A stretch of DNA of 64,000 nucleotides, taken from NCBI GenBank assembly GCA_013398015.1, contig VZRR01008224.1, positions 1 through 64,000 on the forward strand. The letters run 5' to 3'. The notes under the pieces are model-generated. The model worked only from the letters and a program-made list of their open reading frames with translations. It searched no databases and was not told the DNA's origin. Below, piece by piece: positions 23,571-38,400 of this stretch. The stretch's first letter is position 1. Each line of letters starts with the position of its first letter. Origin of the DNA: Oreocharis arfaki (lineage: Eukaryota > Chordata > Aves > Passeriformes > Paramythiidae). Position numbers and translations under genes: made by a program.

Positions 23571-26500
23571 CTGGGGGTGTGCTGCACACCTGAGCACTGT
23601 CCCTAGGGTACCTGCCCATTACTGCCCCATCCTTATTGATGGTGCAAGGACTGGACTGTTCCAACTATCCTGCAGTCATAAACCTGAAAGACTAAATGTC
23701 TTCTATCCATAAAAATTTATTTTTCTCCTCATTTTTAACGTCATGTATGTTCAAGCTGAAGATAAAATGTTAAACATATGAATGTTAAACCTTTTATAAA
23801 ATAATCAAAATACTGTCTTAAAAACATGGCTTTTAAAAATTAAAATGCTGAATTATTTCATTTATGTTCTCACCCTTGAGTTTCTATGAATGAAGCTTAA
23901 CTAACTCAGGCTTTCAAGTTTTTACAGCTAAGAAGGTGGGTTGTGTAGATGTGATAATCATAAGACTCCAGGAATTAGGCACTTTAACATGTTGCCTCTG
24001 ATTTCCGTGGCATATGCCCAAGAGTTTGAGAGCTGGCACAAGTGTATTAGCTTCTAAAATTGGCAAGGGATCCAAACCCCACAGCGGTAAACATGGGTAT
24101 ATATGTCTAAACATGTTCGTCAGAAAAACCTCTAAATCCCATAGAAAGCCATTTCAAAGTCAGACGTCTTGCAGTGACCTGGGACTTTTTTCAAAAGGGT
24201 ACTGAAGGCCTGATTTTCCTTTCTCACTGCTGTAGCTGCTTTGCCCCCTTGGGTGGGCTTGGGTAGAGGAAAGGATATGGTCAAAGAGCTTAGTGTAAGA
24301 AAGCCCAAGTATGCATGAGGTGGGGGGTGTGGGGGCGTATTCCCTGAGTACAACTGAAATTTCAGAGCTGCTATCAGGAGGGAACAGACACCAACTGCAA
24401 AATGCCAAGGTGCAGTTCAGGAAAGTCACAGACCGGGAAGAAGAGATTTTCCTGTGAGAGGTGGAGTGCATATTTGTAACCACCTAGGAAAGGGTAAGAT
24501 TTGGAGAAGGTGAAGCATGAGAGATGTGTTCAAACCCAGTCTGAAGCAGGAGAAGTTGAAGGCAGTGCAAAAACTCATCACCAGCTTTCCCAAAAATCAG
24601 TGAGATGAGGTTGGAGAAGGAAAATGGGTCTTTCACTTTCCCAGAGGAGCCAGGAAGAGACTGGCCTGTTTCTTTGCTCTCATAAGACTAGCTGCGACTA
24701 AGCAGCCACTCTAGCGCTGCTCTGGAGTTTCTGATTACTTTTTGTGGTGTGAAATTAACTTTCAGCCAAGTCAGTAACTTTCTGCCTATTGACTCCATGT
24801 ACACAAAAATCTTCCTTATGCACTATGTCCATGGTAGGAAAGTCCTTGAAAAGAGCTAAACTTTATCAGAGCTAACTACAAAACTATGCTTTGTTCTCTC
24901 TTGTTTGACAACACCTGCTGAAATGAGAAGTTGTAATGGAAGGTAAAGCATTGTTTGCACCCTGTTTGCTGTGAACCCAGTCTCAGGCATTCTTACCTTG
25001 GGGCATTCCCACTCAGAGGCAGTGCAGTGGCTCTTCAGGGCACTGCGAGTACCCAGCACAGCACATTCTGTACCACTGACACTCTCTTGGGCTTTGCCAG
25101 CACCTATTTCGTCAGTGTGAATTTAAACAACTAATGCTTCAGTGATTAGTCTGCCACAGAGAGGTTTAAGCCAAACTGAGCAGCACAGAGTCTGAATCTG
25201 AATGAGAAGGGAGGGAGGAGGGTGTCTGCTGAGTGCAGTCACTCATAGGCTGGCAGCCCCTGCCATGTAGGAGGCAAATGAGTGCACCAGGACTTCTGTA
25301 GTCTTCAGAGAGGCCCAGATCTTGATGCCAAAGTCTCTCGTTGCACGGAAGTAAGTCAGCCAAGCAGCCACGTTGGGATGACAGGGACCTACCTTGGTGG
25401 CAGCTGCCTTCTCGAGAGGCCGTGTCTGCCTTTACCAGGGGTGTGGAGGGAGGCAGCAGGAGGCCTCCCAGGCTGCAGTTCTCAGCTGCTCAGGGAAGTC
25501 ATTCATACAGATCATGCTGATGAACTAAACAGAAAATTACAAGAGAGGGTTTGCTTCTGCCCAGAACATCACAAAATCAGCTTTGCCACAGGTGATGTGT
25601 ATCTTGGGCTTTTTTGAAAAAAAGCAAATAAAAACTAAAATGCCAGAAGAGCAAATTCCAGCCCCTGAATTGCAAGAGGCTGCAACCCCCACCAAGTGCT
25701 TTTGGAGGATGTGTGTCGGGAATCGTCTCAGAGGCCACAGCCCAACTGAGGGTTTCTTCCCTGATGAGGTTCCCGGGGGCTCCCATGGGTGCACACCCAG
25801 CTGATCCATGTTGGATAACCAGGCAGCAACTGCCCACACAAGCACAGCCTGCCTCCAGGAGGCACAGCCTCCTCCTCCAGGAGCTACACCATATGGTGTG
25901 AGGGGCCAGAGAGCTGGTGCCTAAAGGGCATCCACTCCCTTCTCATGGCAATCAGGAGAAAATGTCATTTAAGTGGGAAGCAAATAAGCTGTTTTCTCCC
26001 TGGCCTCTCTCTGCCAGCAAAGTGCCTACCTGCCCCTCCAGGACATCACAGCAGAGAAAGGGAACTGTCCCCTCCCTGTCGAAGTGCCAGCATAGCGTTT
26101 CCCCTACCTGTATTTCAAAAGATGGGATTTTGGTGTGTGCAGAGGAAAGGATTCTGGGGCAGAAAACATCAATTTCTTCCAAAGAGCCCCTCCTGTATTG
26201 TCCTGGGTTCTAACAGATCTGTCATTCCACCTACTGAGCTTTCAGTATCTCCAGCTCTGAAGGGGAACGGTAGTCTCAAAGTAAATTTGAGACACCTCCA
26301 GATGCACAGTGTCCTCTGAAATCCATGTTTGCTGCCAGTTAATGGACCCAGGTGACAGAGGTTCTGGGAAACAGGTGACCTGAAGATTTTACCGCACTGA
26401 GGGAGTGTCCACTGCTCACTTCTTCAGGACTGCTGGGTGAACACAAGATGACCTGTGCCTTGGAGGCTGGTTTCATTTCCAGCTTGCCTGCTATGACTTG

Positions 26501-29500
26501 AAAATTTTGATGGACTTTGGAAAGCTTTACCCAGACATTTGGTTTTAATGAATGCATGTAAAACTGCTTTCAGATTGCCAGCTGCGGTCAAAAACCAGCA
26601 AGAAGTCGAAGCACAGCGTTAATGACATTTAGTTGTTTGTTTTTGCAACAATAAGATTTTCAGGAGAAAACAAAACACTTTCTCAGTGGAAATAATTAAA
26701 ACCATGAAAATGACTGCATTTCCTGTGTGACTGACATATTCCATGCGGGAGAAAATGTTTCCCAGCAACAAAAAAAATACATTTCAGCAACTCAAACTTT
26801 TCTTAGCAATGTACATCCCTTTCCTAAACTGGAACAGGCAAAGGGAATTTCATCTTACACATTTTTAATAACTCATCACAAGAGTAAAGAACAAGCTCCC
26901 CTTTCCACTGCACAGTGACCTTAAGGGATTCCATTTTTGGCACCTTATTTGGAAATTCCTAGAACCACCTGATTTCAAGCAGTGGGTGACATTACTAACT
27001 GGCTTCTCTGGACTCAGTCCTTGCACTGAGACTGTGCACTGCCTCCCAATTTTATTTCAGATGGACAATTTTCTTTCCAATGTAAGGGCTGTTCTTTCTA
27101 TGATTTGTTAAAAAAAAAAAAGTAAAATATATGAAGCTAACAGGAAAGAACAGTGTGTGATGACAAACAGCGGACATGTTATTCAGCAACAAAGTACAAG
27201 TGGCCCCTTCGGGTTGCCCAGAAGCTAAAAGACCTTTCCTTTTATTTGTTGGAAAGGCTACACAGCCATGAAAGTGGAAACCTGAACTAAAATTTATTTT
27301 TTATTTTGTTTTCTCAGCTCAATTCTATTGGCATTGTATTTTCCAGTCTTCTGTTCTCCCCTTCAGTTTGATTTCAAGTTTCTGCCAAAACATGGCTCTA
27401 GAGTTGCTTACCAAGGCCACATTGTACTTCTAAAGAGTACTTTTAAAGAAGATGCTAACAGAAGACCAAAAGATTAAATATTTGTGCTGTGAGTCAGCAG
27501 GGACTCTGGAGGGAGTTGTGAAGTGTGATGAGCTCTGGACTGTGTCTATGATTTGAGTTTTTAAAGCCAGATAAAACTATATTGGTATAAATCAGTGCCT
27601 CTCAATGAGTAAGAGCATAACAGAAAGAGTATGGCTTAGTAAGAAACCACAGGACTCAGAATGAAAAAAACTTCTGTTCTCAGTTCTGTAATGGATTTTC
27701 TACATGACATCAGACTATATTATTTATTTACTTACTAAGTATTATCCATTTATTGATGTACCTGGAGTTTATTCAGTTGCAAAATGACACAAATGGCGTA
27801 GCCTAAACATTGTGTTTATGAAATATATCTTACATTTATAAAAAGCATCTCTGCAAAGCTGACTCCTGAACTGCAATTCTTCTGCTGCACAGCAGTAATA
27901 ACAATTATTGTAATATTCAAAGTTCCTGGAGGATAGATCATTTCACTTTCCTGAGGCAGCTCTGTTTCTTTCATCCAGTTCTCATTGCCCTGTAATGGGA
28001 ATTTTGGCACATTTTCTTCCTTGTGTGTGGATATCAATGTGTCAACACTGATAGTAAAGGCTACTCATACTTTTTTAGATTTATATCTTTTTTTTAATAA
28101 ATAGTATGGTTTTCTTTTGGGTTTTCTCCATTTCTTTCTTTTCTCTCATCTCCATGTCACTTTCGTTCCTTCATCCTCCCAGCCTTCCTCTTGTTTTTCC
28201 AAGCCAGATATTTCATGAACATGTTCTGCAAATGGCAAACTATTAGTTCTGAGAGCAAATCTCAGCAGTCAAAGATGAAGGCAAAGTAACTTAAGGTGAT
28301 ACGTAGAGAAAATGCTCTCCATAGTTTGCTGTAAAGCTTTGTTTCTACATTTTAAAAGAAATTAATTGAGAGACTTCCATTATCTTCTTTTTGAGAATCA
28401 TAAAATCTACAGAGAAATAAGATGACCTTCTTTACCCTAACTCTGATAAAAGCCGTGACAAAAACTGATTCAGGAAACTCTTCAACTCTTAGTTAAATTT
28501 CTGTTGGCCTATCACCGACTTCCCTGTCTCTCCGTAGTCCCAAATCTATTAGGTCAGCAGAAATACAAATACAAATCATGACCAGAGATTTTAGAAGAAA
28601 CCCCCACATCAGTGTCACGGATTTTCCAGACAGATTATTCAGCAATTTAATGTGACTATCTTATCTTCTTTTTCTAGCCTAGTCACGTTTCTAGTACTAA
28701 AGTGTTCAGCCAGTTTTGAATGTCATGAATGGCTTGAAAGCAAGGAACTGAGAAGATACCAGTAAAGATGGTTTCTTGCCAACTGCATGTGGATAAAACC
28801 AACAGGGGAATCTCATGAGAGTGTCACATTCATACCCCTTGCCTGTCTCCTGACCCTCTCCTGCTTTGGGCTTTTAGATCTTTCCCGCTCTTGTTTCTTC
28901 TGAAGGGTGTGGCCTTCTGCCCAGCCTCCCGCAGCACAGCTCTGAAGCCAGGGCTCCTACTCTTCCGAGCATCATTAATCTGTTGCCCATCTCAGCATTT
29001 TGGATTTGTTGCCTTCTGGCAACATTTCTCCCTGCTCCTTGGTTCCAGCAGGACTCCCTTCCTGGGTAGCCATGAGAGGGGCAGAGCAGGTGCAGCCTTG
29101 TCCTAGCCTGCCAACAACCTGGCAGTCTCCTGCCCCTGATCCAAGGGACACCTTGCTCCTGGCACTGAGCCCCAGCTAAGCGATTGTTCTGAGCGTTGTG
29201 CTCAGGCAAGGCAGTAACAGGAAAAGAATGGAGAACTGAAAAGCATTGAAGCACGCTTCCTTTTCTTCCTCCTTATGCCCGTCATGTCTGCTGTGCTGGA
29301 GTTTTACTTGCTTGCTTGACTGTTTATTTCTGGTGGGAAGCAGAGGGGGTACTGGGCTGTGGGACCAGGACCCTGTGGCCGCCAGCAAGGGTTTCAGTCA
29401 CTGCATTTCATAGATCTCTCTACAACTGGCTTGACTGCAGATCCAGCACAGGCTGGTTTTTTTCTCTCTCCATTTACTTTCATTGGCTGGAATCAGCTTT

Positions 29501-32267
29501 TTTGCAGTTCCTTCCTTTTCTGCATTCCCAGTCAGCACCAGTAAACACCAATAACATCAATGCCTCATATTTTTGCCACAGTTATGGTAAGAGATTCTCA
29601 CACTGGCTGACCTGTGGCTTTTCACATTCAGCTGAAGCTGATGACACCGCAGCCCACCCTTCATAACAATGCCATGCAAACAGCAGATCTCAGGCTAAAA
29701 TATTTCACATTTCCGCTTAATGGGAACATTTTTTTCTGAAGGCCGTATTACACTCATACAGTTTTTTGGCATAGGGTATAACTGAGGGAGCAGGTCGAAA
29801 CCCAGGAACATTCCTGGCTCTTTGGCAGCACCCACAGGTCAGCAAAGCAAGGGTGCACTGCCCTTTGGGCAGCCCAAACACAAGCCCTCAGAATAAGGAT
29901 GTCTTCCTTCGTATTTTCTCTGGCCATTATGGTTTGTACTGTGTCTACTGGCTGCTTTAGCCTCCGTGCAAACTAGGTGCATACCTCCTGAGATTACCCT
30001 AGGGGACAAACTTAAACCATTGCTGTGTTGCAGCTGGCATAGATACCATGAAATAAAGGCAGAGCTAGACAGGAAAAATGGATTATTTGACTGGATTTCT
30101 TAGGAGGTAAACATTTAAAATTAGTTTAGGCTCTGGTTTTTGAGGGGACTGAACTCTAGATGTAAACACAGTTAAAAGAAATCCTGCTGTTTGTCTAAAA
30201 TACCATTTTAATTCGTATTTTAAAAAATGAAATTCACTATTGTATTTACTTAACATTCATTCTATAAAATCTGTCCATCATAAGATTTGTGAACTCGATG
30301 TAAAGCAGGCTTTTCTTTGTATTACTTACTCCTGGGGGTAGTATGCTTCTTGTTCAGGGGAAGGTACAGTTCCTGATAAGCTTTTAAATTCTCCTGAAGT
30401 CTGTATGTGCCAGCAGCTATATATGATCAGTATGTTTAGGTGGAGGACAGCATTTAGTTTAGGGGGCTTTTGAGCAGTTGCATTACATCTCTTACTTCCA
30501 TCAAAATCATTAATACTCCATGGCTGATGAGTGATTCAGCAGGAGGAGTGAACCCCAAAGCATCCTCTAGGGCCACAAGTCTGGGAGCAAAACTTTACTC
30601 CCTGTCAAGTTGCCACAGGCACCTCCGCAGTTCTCTCACAGCTCCAGGACCATTACATGTAAAGGGAGGTGGGAACAGCTGTGTGCCTATGGAGTTAGCT
30701 GAGTTTCCACAGAGCTTGCACTGAGCAGAGCTGTGGGTTATATGAGGTGTGGGTTGTAAGAGGAGGTCGATTACGCACCACATTATCGCAGAGGAATCTT
30801 ACCACAGCTGAGTTTGATTGGTGAAAACATTTCCTTTCCTTCCCCAGCCTAAACACCCTCTCTTTTCTTTTTTTCCCAAAACATACAAATAATTTCTTCA
30901 AAAGTTAGCATTACTTTTTGCACATATCCCATGAAGAAACAACACCTCTCTGGATGTGTCAAGAAATTGTTAACAGCCCTGACAGCATCCCGTACCGACT
31001 GACAGGTGGACATTTTACAAGGAAAGTATGTAACACATGAAAGCAGAGTTAGGCTGACTCATTTAACTACATATTAGAAGTGCTGCCAAAACCTAAGCTC
31101 CCCAATGGCAGCAGTGGCCCCGTGGTATCCCCGGCGCCCCAGTTTCTGAAGCTGACAGCCAGGCAGCTGTCAGATGGAGCAGTTACAGTGTCTTTCATCA
31201 CATTTTTCTTGCTAAGCAAATGTCGATAAAGGGCGTATTATGCCTGCTCTACATAAGGAAAAAATGTTTAGGAATTCTCCTGTCTGGAAATACTGCAAAA
31301 GCTACCAAGTTTTTATGTCTACCTTTCCCTCCTGTGCTATCTGCAGGCGTTAGTGTATTACAACAAAAACAAACAAGCAAGCAAGCAATGAGAGAGCACA
31401 AACAAGAAGCCTGCAGCACTGCCAGATTATACAACAGCGATTCCCACTGAGGGTGACTTGGACAACTTGCCTGATGGAGGCAGCGGGTCTGCTGAGAGCA
31501 CTTGGAGGCTCTCACACCAGGACTAGCACAGGGCAGGGCAGGCAGCCTCCCGCCTGCACCCACTGTAAGCTTTCCCTGATGCTGCCATCCAGCCTCTGGC
31601 TGCTGCTGCTACAGAAGCAAGTAAGGATGGAGTGACTCCCAGCAATGATCAAAATCAAGTTTGACTCAATATCACTGAGGCAGTCTCAGTTTTTCTACAA
31701 ATAATTGTCATGGAAAAGAGGGTAGCTTGCCCTTCATTTGCTTGTAAAATATCACGTGCATCTTTGCCACGAAAAGTCCTGTTTCCTACTATCACAGGCT
31801 GCAAAGGGCTGCCATGGTTGTTTTCCTCCCCGCTACTTCTCACCATAACTTTCTCGTAAGTTACAAGAACGAAGTGATGCCGCGCGTGTGCTCAGTGCCC
31901 TAACTTTAGCTGACACAGCAAACCCTTCAAACCCTCCTCTTCACTGTGCCTTCTCTGCTAAAAACCTGTGCGCGTGAACACCAGGGAGAGGAGGAAAAGA
32001 GAGACAGAGAAAGAGGGAGAGAGAGAGCCTGTAAGTGAATTGGTAAGGAGTGTGCATGGAGCTGTGCATAGATGTCTTATGTCTCAACTATTTGTTAAAA
32101 GGCAAAAGCAATACTTCCGACAGACGGCCCTCCCCTCGCCTGCAATAGGCTCCCCAGAATAGCAACAGCCTGTGTCACTGCAAAGGGCAAAGCCTTCTGA
32201 AATAGCAACAAAGTTGTTCACAAACCACTTCGTGGTTTGCATTTGGTTTCAGCCAGCTTCAGCAACT
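23571..32267. other. Intergenic DNA up to the SLC2A12 promoter, no gene recognised
   Basis: About 8.7 kb. I looked for exons with splice sites, RNA folds and repeat tails and can support none. A short AAGC/AACA-rich patch lies near 31360-31387, and a GA-rich patch at 31980-32030. Confidence 0.5.
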
Positions 32268-32367
32268 TATTGCCATGAGGAAAACAACCTGCCCTTTCCT
32301 GGCCGGCCGGGGAAGGATCACAGCCCTGTGAAGTGCTCCCGCCCAAGGTGCGAAGGGGGTGGTAGTG
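32268..32367 (+). promoter_or_regulatory. SLC2A12: SLC2A12 5' UTR / CpG-rich promoter region
   Basis: GC and CpG rise from about 32290, with GGCCGGCCGGGG and a GC-box-like CTCCCGCCCA at 32337-32346 just before the start codon; the CpG-rich segment runs on to about 32580. No TATA box is obvious, which suits a CpG-island promoter. The transcription start is not determinable here. Confidence 0.5.
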
Positions 32368-32482
32368 ATGGTACCTGGGCAGAGCACGGAGGACCTCAGC
32401 CGGCAGAGCCAGACGATGGGAGCAGGGGAGGATGAGGAGAGCAGCCGGGGCAGCAGCCGGCCCCAGCTCCCGGCTGCGACAG
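32368..32482 (+). CDS. SLC2A12: SLC2A12 coding exon 1 (cytosolic N-terminus)
   Basis: The ATG has G at -3 and +4, a strong Kozak context. It encodes MVPGQSTEDLSRQSQTMG and on to PQLPAAT, then G|gtaagg, a phase-1 donor that matches the GT left at the start of exon 2 and restores GCG before TFTFL. Human starts MVP and reads RGCGMFTFL at the same junction. The human N-terminal dileucine is not present. I made this call from junction phase and ends; the middle is poorly conserved. Confidence 0.85.
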
Positions 32483-35400
32483 GTAAGGGGGCCGGAGCTG
32501 GGTGCCAGCTGTTGGCCAGCAGCAGCTGCCCGCACAGCTACTGCTCGGGGCTGGGGGAGAACGGCCCCGCGCAGCCAAGGGACTCTCGGCACATGCCTTC
32601 CCGATTGCTGAAAGTGCACCAGGGGAACATATGAGTAAGGAGGGGGGCTGCCAGCTTGAATTTTGAATGAAGCTTTGTGTGGTACCTTCCCTAAAAGGCC
32701 TCGGTCGGGCTGCTGCGCGTGTAGGTGCTGTCTGTCGTGTAAATACTTTTCCTTTATGGAGATGAGCCATCTGAAAGATAGGAGAACCTGCTGCCCTCTA
32801 ACAACAGTGGTCTGGTCCTTGCACACTCAGGGGCAATTCAGCCCTTTACACCGAAGTGAGTGAAGGAGTCCAGGCAAGCATTGCACCTGCTCATGCAGGG
32901 TGACAGTACAGGGTGGGGGAACAGGGTCTCCCTCCTGTTTTTACTTCCCTAGCATTTCAGGAAGAAACAGGGTTTCTGTGCTGACACCCTCTTAAACCAG
33001 CTGTAGCATTTCTTCTCCAGTAAGTTTCTAAGTGCAGAAACTGAGTTTCGTAGCTTTTCATCTTTGCTGTTCTACCCAGCCAATTTTTCTCAGTTGCAGC
33101 ATGGTTTTCGAACTTCAGGGTCTTTCACAGATGATAAGGTGAAAGGGATAATGCCCCACAATCATGATATTTCTCAGCCACAAGGCAGCTGTACCCAAAG
33201 AGGACAGCATGGTCAGAAGCCAGAAATGACAGTGTCCCAAGCAGATTTTGTTCACTTAGAGCTGAATGAACTGACTAATGCAGAAATATTCAGATACCAT
33301 AGGCACAAATGTTTTGTTGGAGTGCCATAGTCATCAGTCAAGCAATGTCTTCTGACACTAGAATCAGAGGTTAGCCAAGAACAGAAAGTCAGTAGGTGTG
33401 CAGACACATTTAACGTTGCCTTAGGGACTGAGGAGAGCAGTGCAGGTGGTTATAGGATAGCAATACACACAGAGCAAAGTTTCTGCAGCACATGGGTTAA
33501 GGTTAGAAGAGTATGTGCAAATTACACACCTGTCCTTACCCTCAAAAATCAAAGCAGTAACCTGAGGAATATATAATTGCCTAGTTAGAAATTAAAAGAG
33601 CTTGTTGATTCTTACTAGAAACTAACAAAACCCAAATGCCATTTAATGTAATGAGGGGACAGGCTGCCTGTTGGCATAATGAAATTACATAGCGGAGCAG
33701 TAAGAGGGGACATGGCCAGGGTGGGTCTGTCCAGGATCTGCATTCCCTGTCTTTCCATCATTGTCAGGGGGCTTTTGTTCATGAAATTTGAATATTGTTT
33801 ACACTGTACATTAACTTGGCTTGTGCTGTACAAAGTATACAGTGTGTCCCACCATTGGAGGAATTTAGATGTGTGAAAATGAGTGGTACATTAGTTTCTG
33901 GCCACCTTCTCTTTTAGTTCAATTTTAAAAATGTTTGGTTTGGGTTTGCCTTTCACGCTTGGGTGGGAGCAGTCCCATTTGTCAAATGGTTGTGATCCCA
34001 CACGGCCCTGACACTATTTTTAGTTAAAGTTAGTATTTTCTGAGATTTCCCAGCTCTCTTTGCAATACAGCTTTGTCGCAAAGCTGCCATTGGTTTCATC
34101 CTGTAGGATCTTGTTGGATAACTGGTTTAGATCCCATGCCAGACTTCTAGATGGACAGTTAGATCAGATGTATCCTAGCTAATAGGAGAAATGCACCTAT
34201 TGAGCAGCTACTGGATCTAAAGAAACCTTAGGTGTTGGAATAGAGCAACAGGGTAACATATATCTCTTTATACCAGACAACTGGATGGGATAGAGAAAGT
34301 GACTGTGACAGTGCAGCAAAGATCACGATAACATGAAAATGGGAGAATTACCTTTTAGGAGAAGGAGAAGCATGATTTAATTATGTAGCAATTCCCAATA
34401 GATGCCATCAAACATCCATCCTAAAAAAAAAAAAAAAAAAANAAAAAAAAAGTGATCCTCATGCTATACACTTCAGCAAAATCTTCTTTAATGACAATTT
34501 GGGAAATTTTAAATACTATTTCCCTTGAAAGACACACTTTTTGTATGTCAGACAGAACTCAGATGGAGAAGAAATATGTCGTTAAAGACAGCTTAAAATT
34601 TTCAGATACAGATGGAGAAGAAGAAATAAGTTGTTAAAGATAGCTTGAAATTTTCGGATATAGATGCTATAGTTTTAAGATTTATTGTCTATAGAAATAG
34701 ATATCTCATTCTATTGAAAAAAAATATATTCCATGCTGTGGATTCATATCTGGGCAATGCTTTCAACTCATTGTGGTGTTCTAACCTGTGCTTCTTAGCC
34801 AATCGTTGACAGAGCTTGAATTCACTTTCCAAGTGTCTAAATAGATCAAAGAATTTTCAAGGATTTAAAGAACTTTCCTTCCAGGAAAATGCTTTACTTC
34901 CCTACCAAACTGAGACATTTCTCACCTCAGATTAAATCAAAGTAAACAGAAGAAAGCACCATGGTGGAAGATGTTGTCGAGTCCCCTCTTATCAAAATAG
35001 ATATATTTGCATAGGTTACATAAAGTAATCTCCCTCCCCCCTCCCCCCTTCCCCGTAGTTTTCTATATGCACACTGCATGATCTCTTGGGAGAAAGGAAA
35101 GAAAAACTACATCACAGAAATCTCAGTGTCTGGACTAATGTGGAGCGTAGTACTGCCAAACTGAGCTGGAAAGGGCTCCCAGGCACCTTTCCCATGTCTC
35201 TCACTCACATAAGGTGGGTGAAGAGTGGCATTTCCCAGATCAGCCCGCTTGCAGATCTTCCCTGGCACTGATCATTTATCCATAATGCCCATAAAATATA
35301 TGCACAGACCAAATACTATGCCTTTGGAAGGACTGTATTTTCCCAAATATGTGCTTGAAAATAAGTCAAGGGGCACACCCTTACTACTTGGCCCTACCTT

Positions 35401-38400
35401 CCCTTATCGTCAGTGCTCTGTGCTGTACTACAACTGCAGTTGGTCTCCTTTTCAGGAACCAAGCATAAACACTTCCAACGAATGTTCTTAAAGATAGATT
35501 TGTTTGCCAAGTAGGGCTGCTTTCGACTTGAACAACAGCTGTGAGAAACCACTTTGTTTACATGGGAAACTAGAGAATAGACTTTCCAATCACTTGTCAC
35601 ATACTAGCCACACACTTGTTAACCATGGTGTTGGTGGCAGACAGAAGGAGAAAATTCCCTGGAAGCTATCATTAAAATGTTTTATTCCCGTGGGCTGTAC
35701 ATTGCCATGTGTTTTGCTGACATCTCATAAAAATAAGAGAAAAAAAAATATATATAAAGAAGCTTTTTGTTAGAAAAAAAGAATGCCTAAGAACTGCCAG
35801 CAGCATCATTAAAAGTGACACTTAAAAGGATTGTGAGTACAACTACTGCAACATGCTTTATCTGGAAATGTTAAAGCAAAACATATGCTGAAGTCAGAGG
35901 GAATTTTGCCTAGAGGAAGGCCATGAAGGGAAACTGAGCAGAGATTTCAAGGTTTAACTCAGCAGGCAGTTGTGAGCAGGCAAGTTTTGGGTACACCAGT
36001 TAAAACAAAACCTCATGGTGATATAACAATGTTTCTCAGTGGAATAGTGCCTGTGAGGGTCAAGAGACACCAACTTAACTGCTGACTTTGCTGCTGCTGA
36101 TGTAGAAGGACAATGTATCTCCCTCTGCATCACATCAGGATCTGCTTTTCGTTTCGGGGCTGCTCTAGTTACAGCCCTCCACTATTTCTGTACAACTGTG
36201 GGCATGTGTCACTGGACACATTAAGAAGGATACCAGCTGATCCAGTGAAAACAAACTAAAGAAACGTGAAGACATTGGTCAAGTTACTTGGAGAAGCAAG
36301 AAATATAGGGGCTTGAATATTTCCCTATCAGTTCCCAGGTGTCCAAGCTCTACAGCTTGTACTGCCTCTCAGACGAAGAAAAAATAACCATCTCAGTTTC
36401 TCTGATGGTCTAAGGACCACAGACTGAGGTGAGCATAGTCTGGATTGTAAAGAACAGTGCTGGTGGTGAGCTCTATCAAGATACTCAACACTGCCATTCA
36501 GAAACTGAAACCATACCAAAATGACACTCTATCATTTTAAGAATTAAAAGCTGTGCAGGGCACAGGCTTCAAAGGATCGATAGGGTACACTGTCTGTGCT
36601 GCTATGTTTCTGCTGGAGAGCCTTAAACTCAGTTTTTGCCCCTCTGTTACTTCACTTGTTTTTTCTCGTTTTCTTGGAAGAAAATAATAACAGATTATTT
36701 GCGGGTGATAAAAGTGATGGGTGGTTAATAAATGAGATATGTCACTGGCTGAATTAAATTTGGATGCCTTTGCCTGCTGACTGCAAGTGAATGTGCTGTC
36801 TGGGGTTCCTCTCTGCTAACTTTAGACGTCTGCATCCAAGCAAGCTGCACAGTTTCCTTTTATAGGCAATGGAGAGAAGTAGGCATCCGACCTAATTCAG
36901 ACATCTAGAAGTGCCTATTTTTCTCAAGTGGTCACAAGAGAAATCTAGAGATGATGTAGATGTCTCACAGTTAGGTAAGTTGAACCCATCCTATGTATTT
37001 TAATACAGACAAATGTAAAGTGGTTTGCATTCCTCATTAGGATGAAATGAGGCAGGCCATATTTAAAGATAAGGCAGTGCCTTCGAAAGAATCCAGTCAG
37101 AAAGGAAGTTGGTTTTCCTGGAGGACAACCAGAAGATGAGTTCCTATACTGTGAGAATCCTTAGACAAGCAGAGAGGGAAATGTCCACCAGGACTGGAAT
37201 AATTATGTCAGGTTTCTATCTGGCTCTATGCAATCACTGCCGGAGCACTGGGTCCAGATCACAATTTACTGAAGAAGTTGATGGTCTGGACAAAGTTCAG
37301 AGAGCAGGGTTTGAATACTTAAGGGATTGGTAAACTTGTAAAGCCTCACAAGTTGAATAGCTAAAAAGGAGATGTCTGTGAGGTGACTCAATGACAGGCT
37401 ATAAGTTTGTACTTAGTGAACACAGTTAGGTGTGGGGAAATGGAGAACAGGATCTGATGGCTGGAACTTGAAATTGCAGAAATTAAGTCTAGAAATAATA
37501 TACAGATAACTTACAGTGAAAGCAATTAACCATTGGGATAATTTATGACCTTAAGTCATTGTTTTTCAATCACTAGCAACTTTTAAATCAAAGCTGAATG
37601 TTTTAAATTGCCCGGTTCAGAATAAATGTAATTGAAGCGTGTCTGAAGGATTATGTTGGGCTGATTGTGAGTGTCAGACTGGATGACCACAATGCTCTCT
37701 ACTCCATAATATACAAATTGAGGTAAAATCTTAGGTTAAATGTACATTGTTCAATGATATAAAATACAGAGATATTCAAGAAAGCACAAACACCAGCATT
37801 GAACAGTAGTTTGGGCAGAGCACTGTGATCAAATTAGCAGTTTAGTTTCTGATATGCAAGCTCATTCTTTCAGCACAACACTGTGCTGTTATCAGCCCAC
37901 ATTTCCAGCCAGGATTCATTTGAAGGGTATATTCTCCAGATATAATGACACACAGCAAGCAGGCAACTCAAAAGTACATGTGGGAAGGAGAAATTATGTT
38001 TCTCAATGATAAAACAAATATTGCATGCGTGCACTGCAGGATGGAGTACATGCAGCACAGAGCATCCTCGCTGTAGTCAGCAGTACTTCCACTGAAGAAC
38101 CATGAAGAAAATGCAGCAGGACCTTGCTCTAACCCATGCACCAAGCTCTATTTCAAATAAGTGAAACGGTCTCAGATATTGCAGATATAAAGGAAGAAAA
38201 AGCTTTAGACATATTAACAGACATGGACAACAACAATATAAAAAAGATTGTTCCATCACTGGAGCATTTTGCAGACTTGTTTCTGATACTTTCTTCAAGA
38301 TGTTCCACCTCCATCTCAATAAATCTACCACCCGCCCCCACCTTCTGAAAGACTTTTCACAGTAATCTCATTCCCCTTATGTCCTTTTGGCCCATCAAGC

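Noticed and set aside
32218..32826. 202-codon minus-strand open frame over SLC2A12 exon 1
   Set aside because: It is antisense to the CpG-rich first exon, has low-complexity Ala/Pro/Arg composition and no domain; GC-rich DNA often leaves such frames open.
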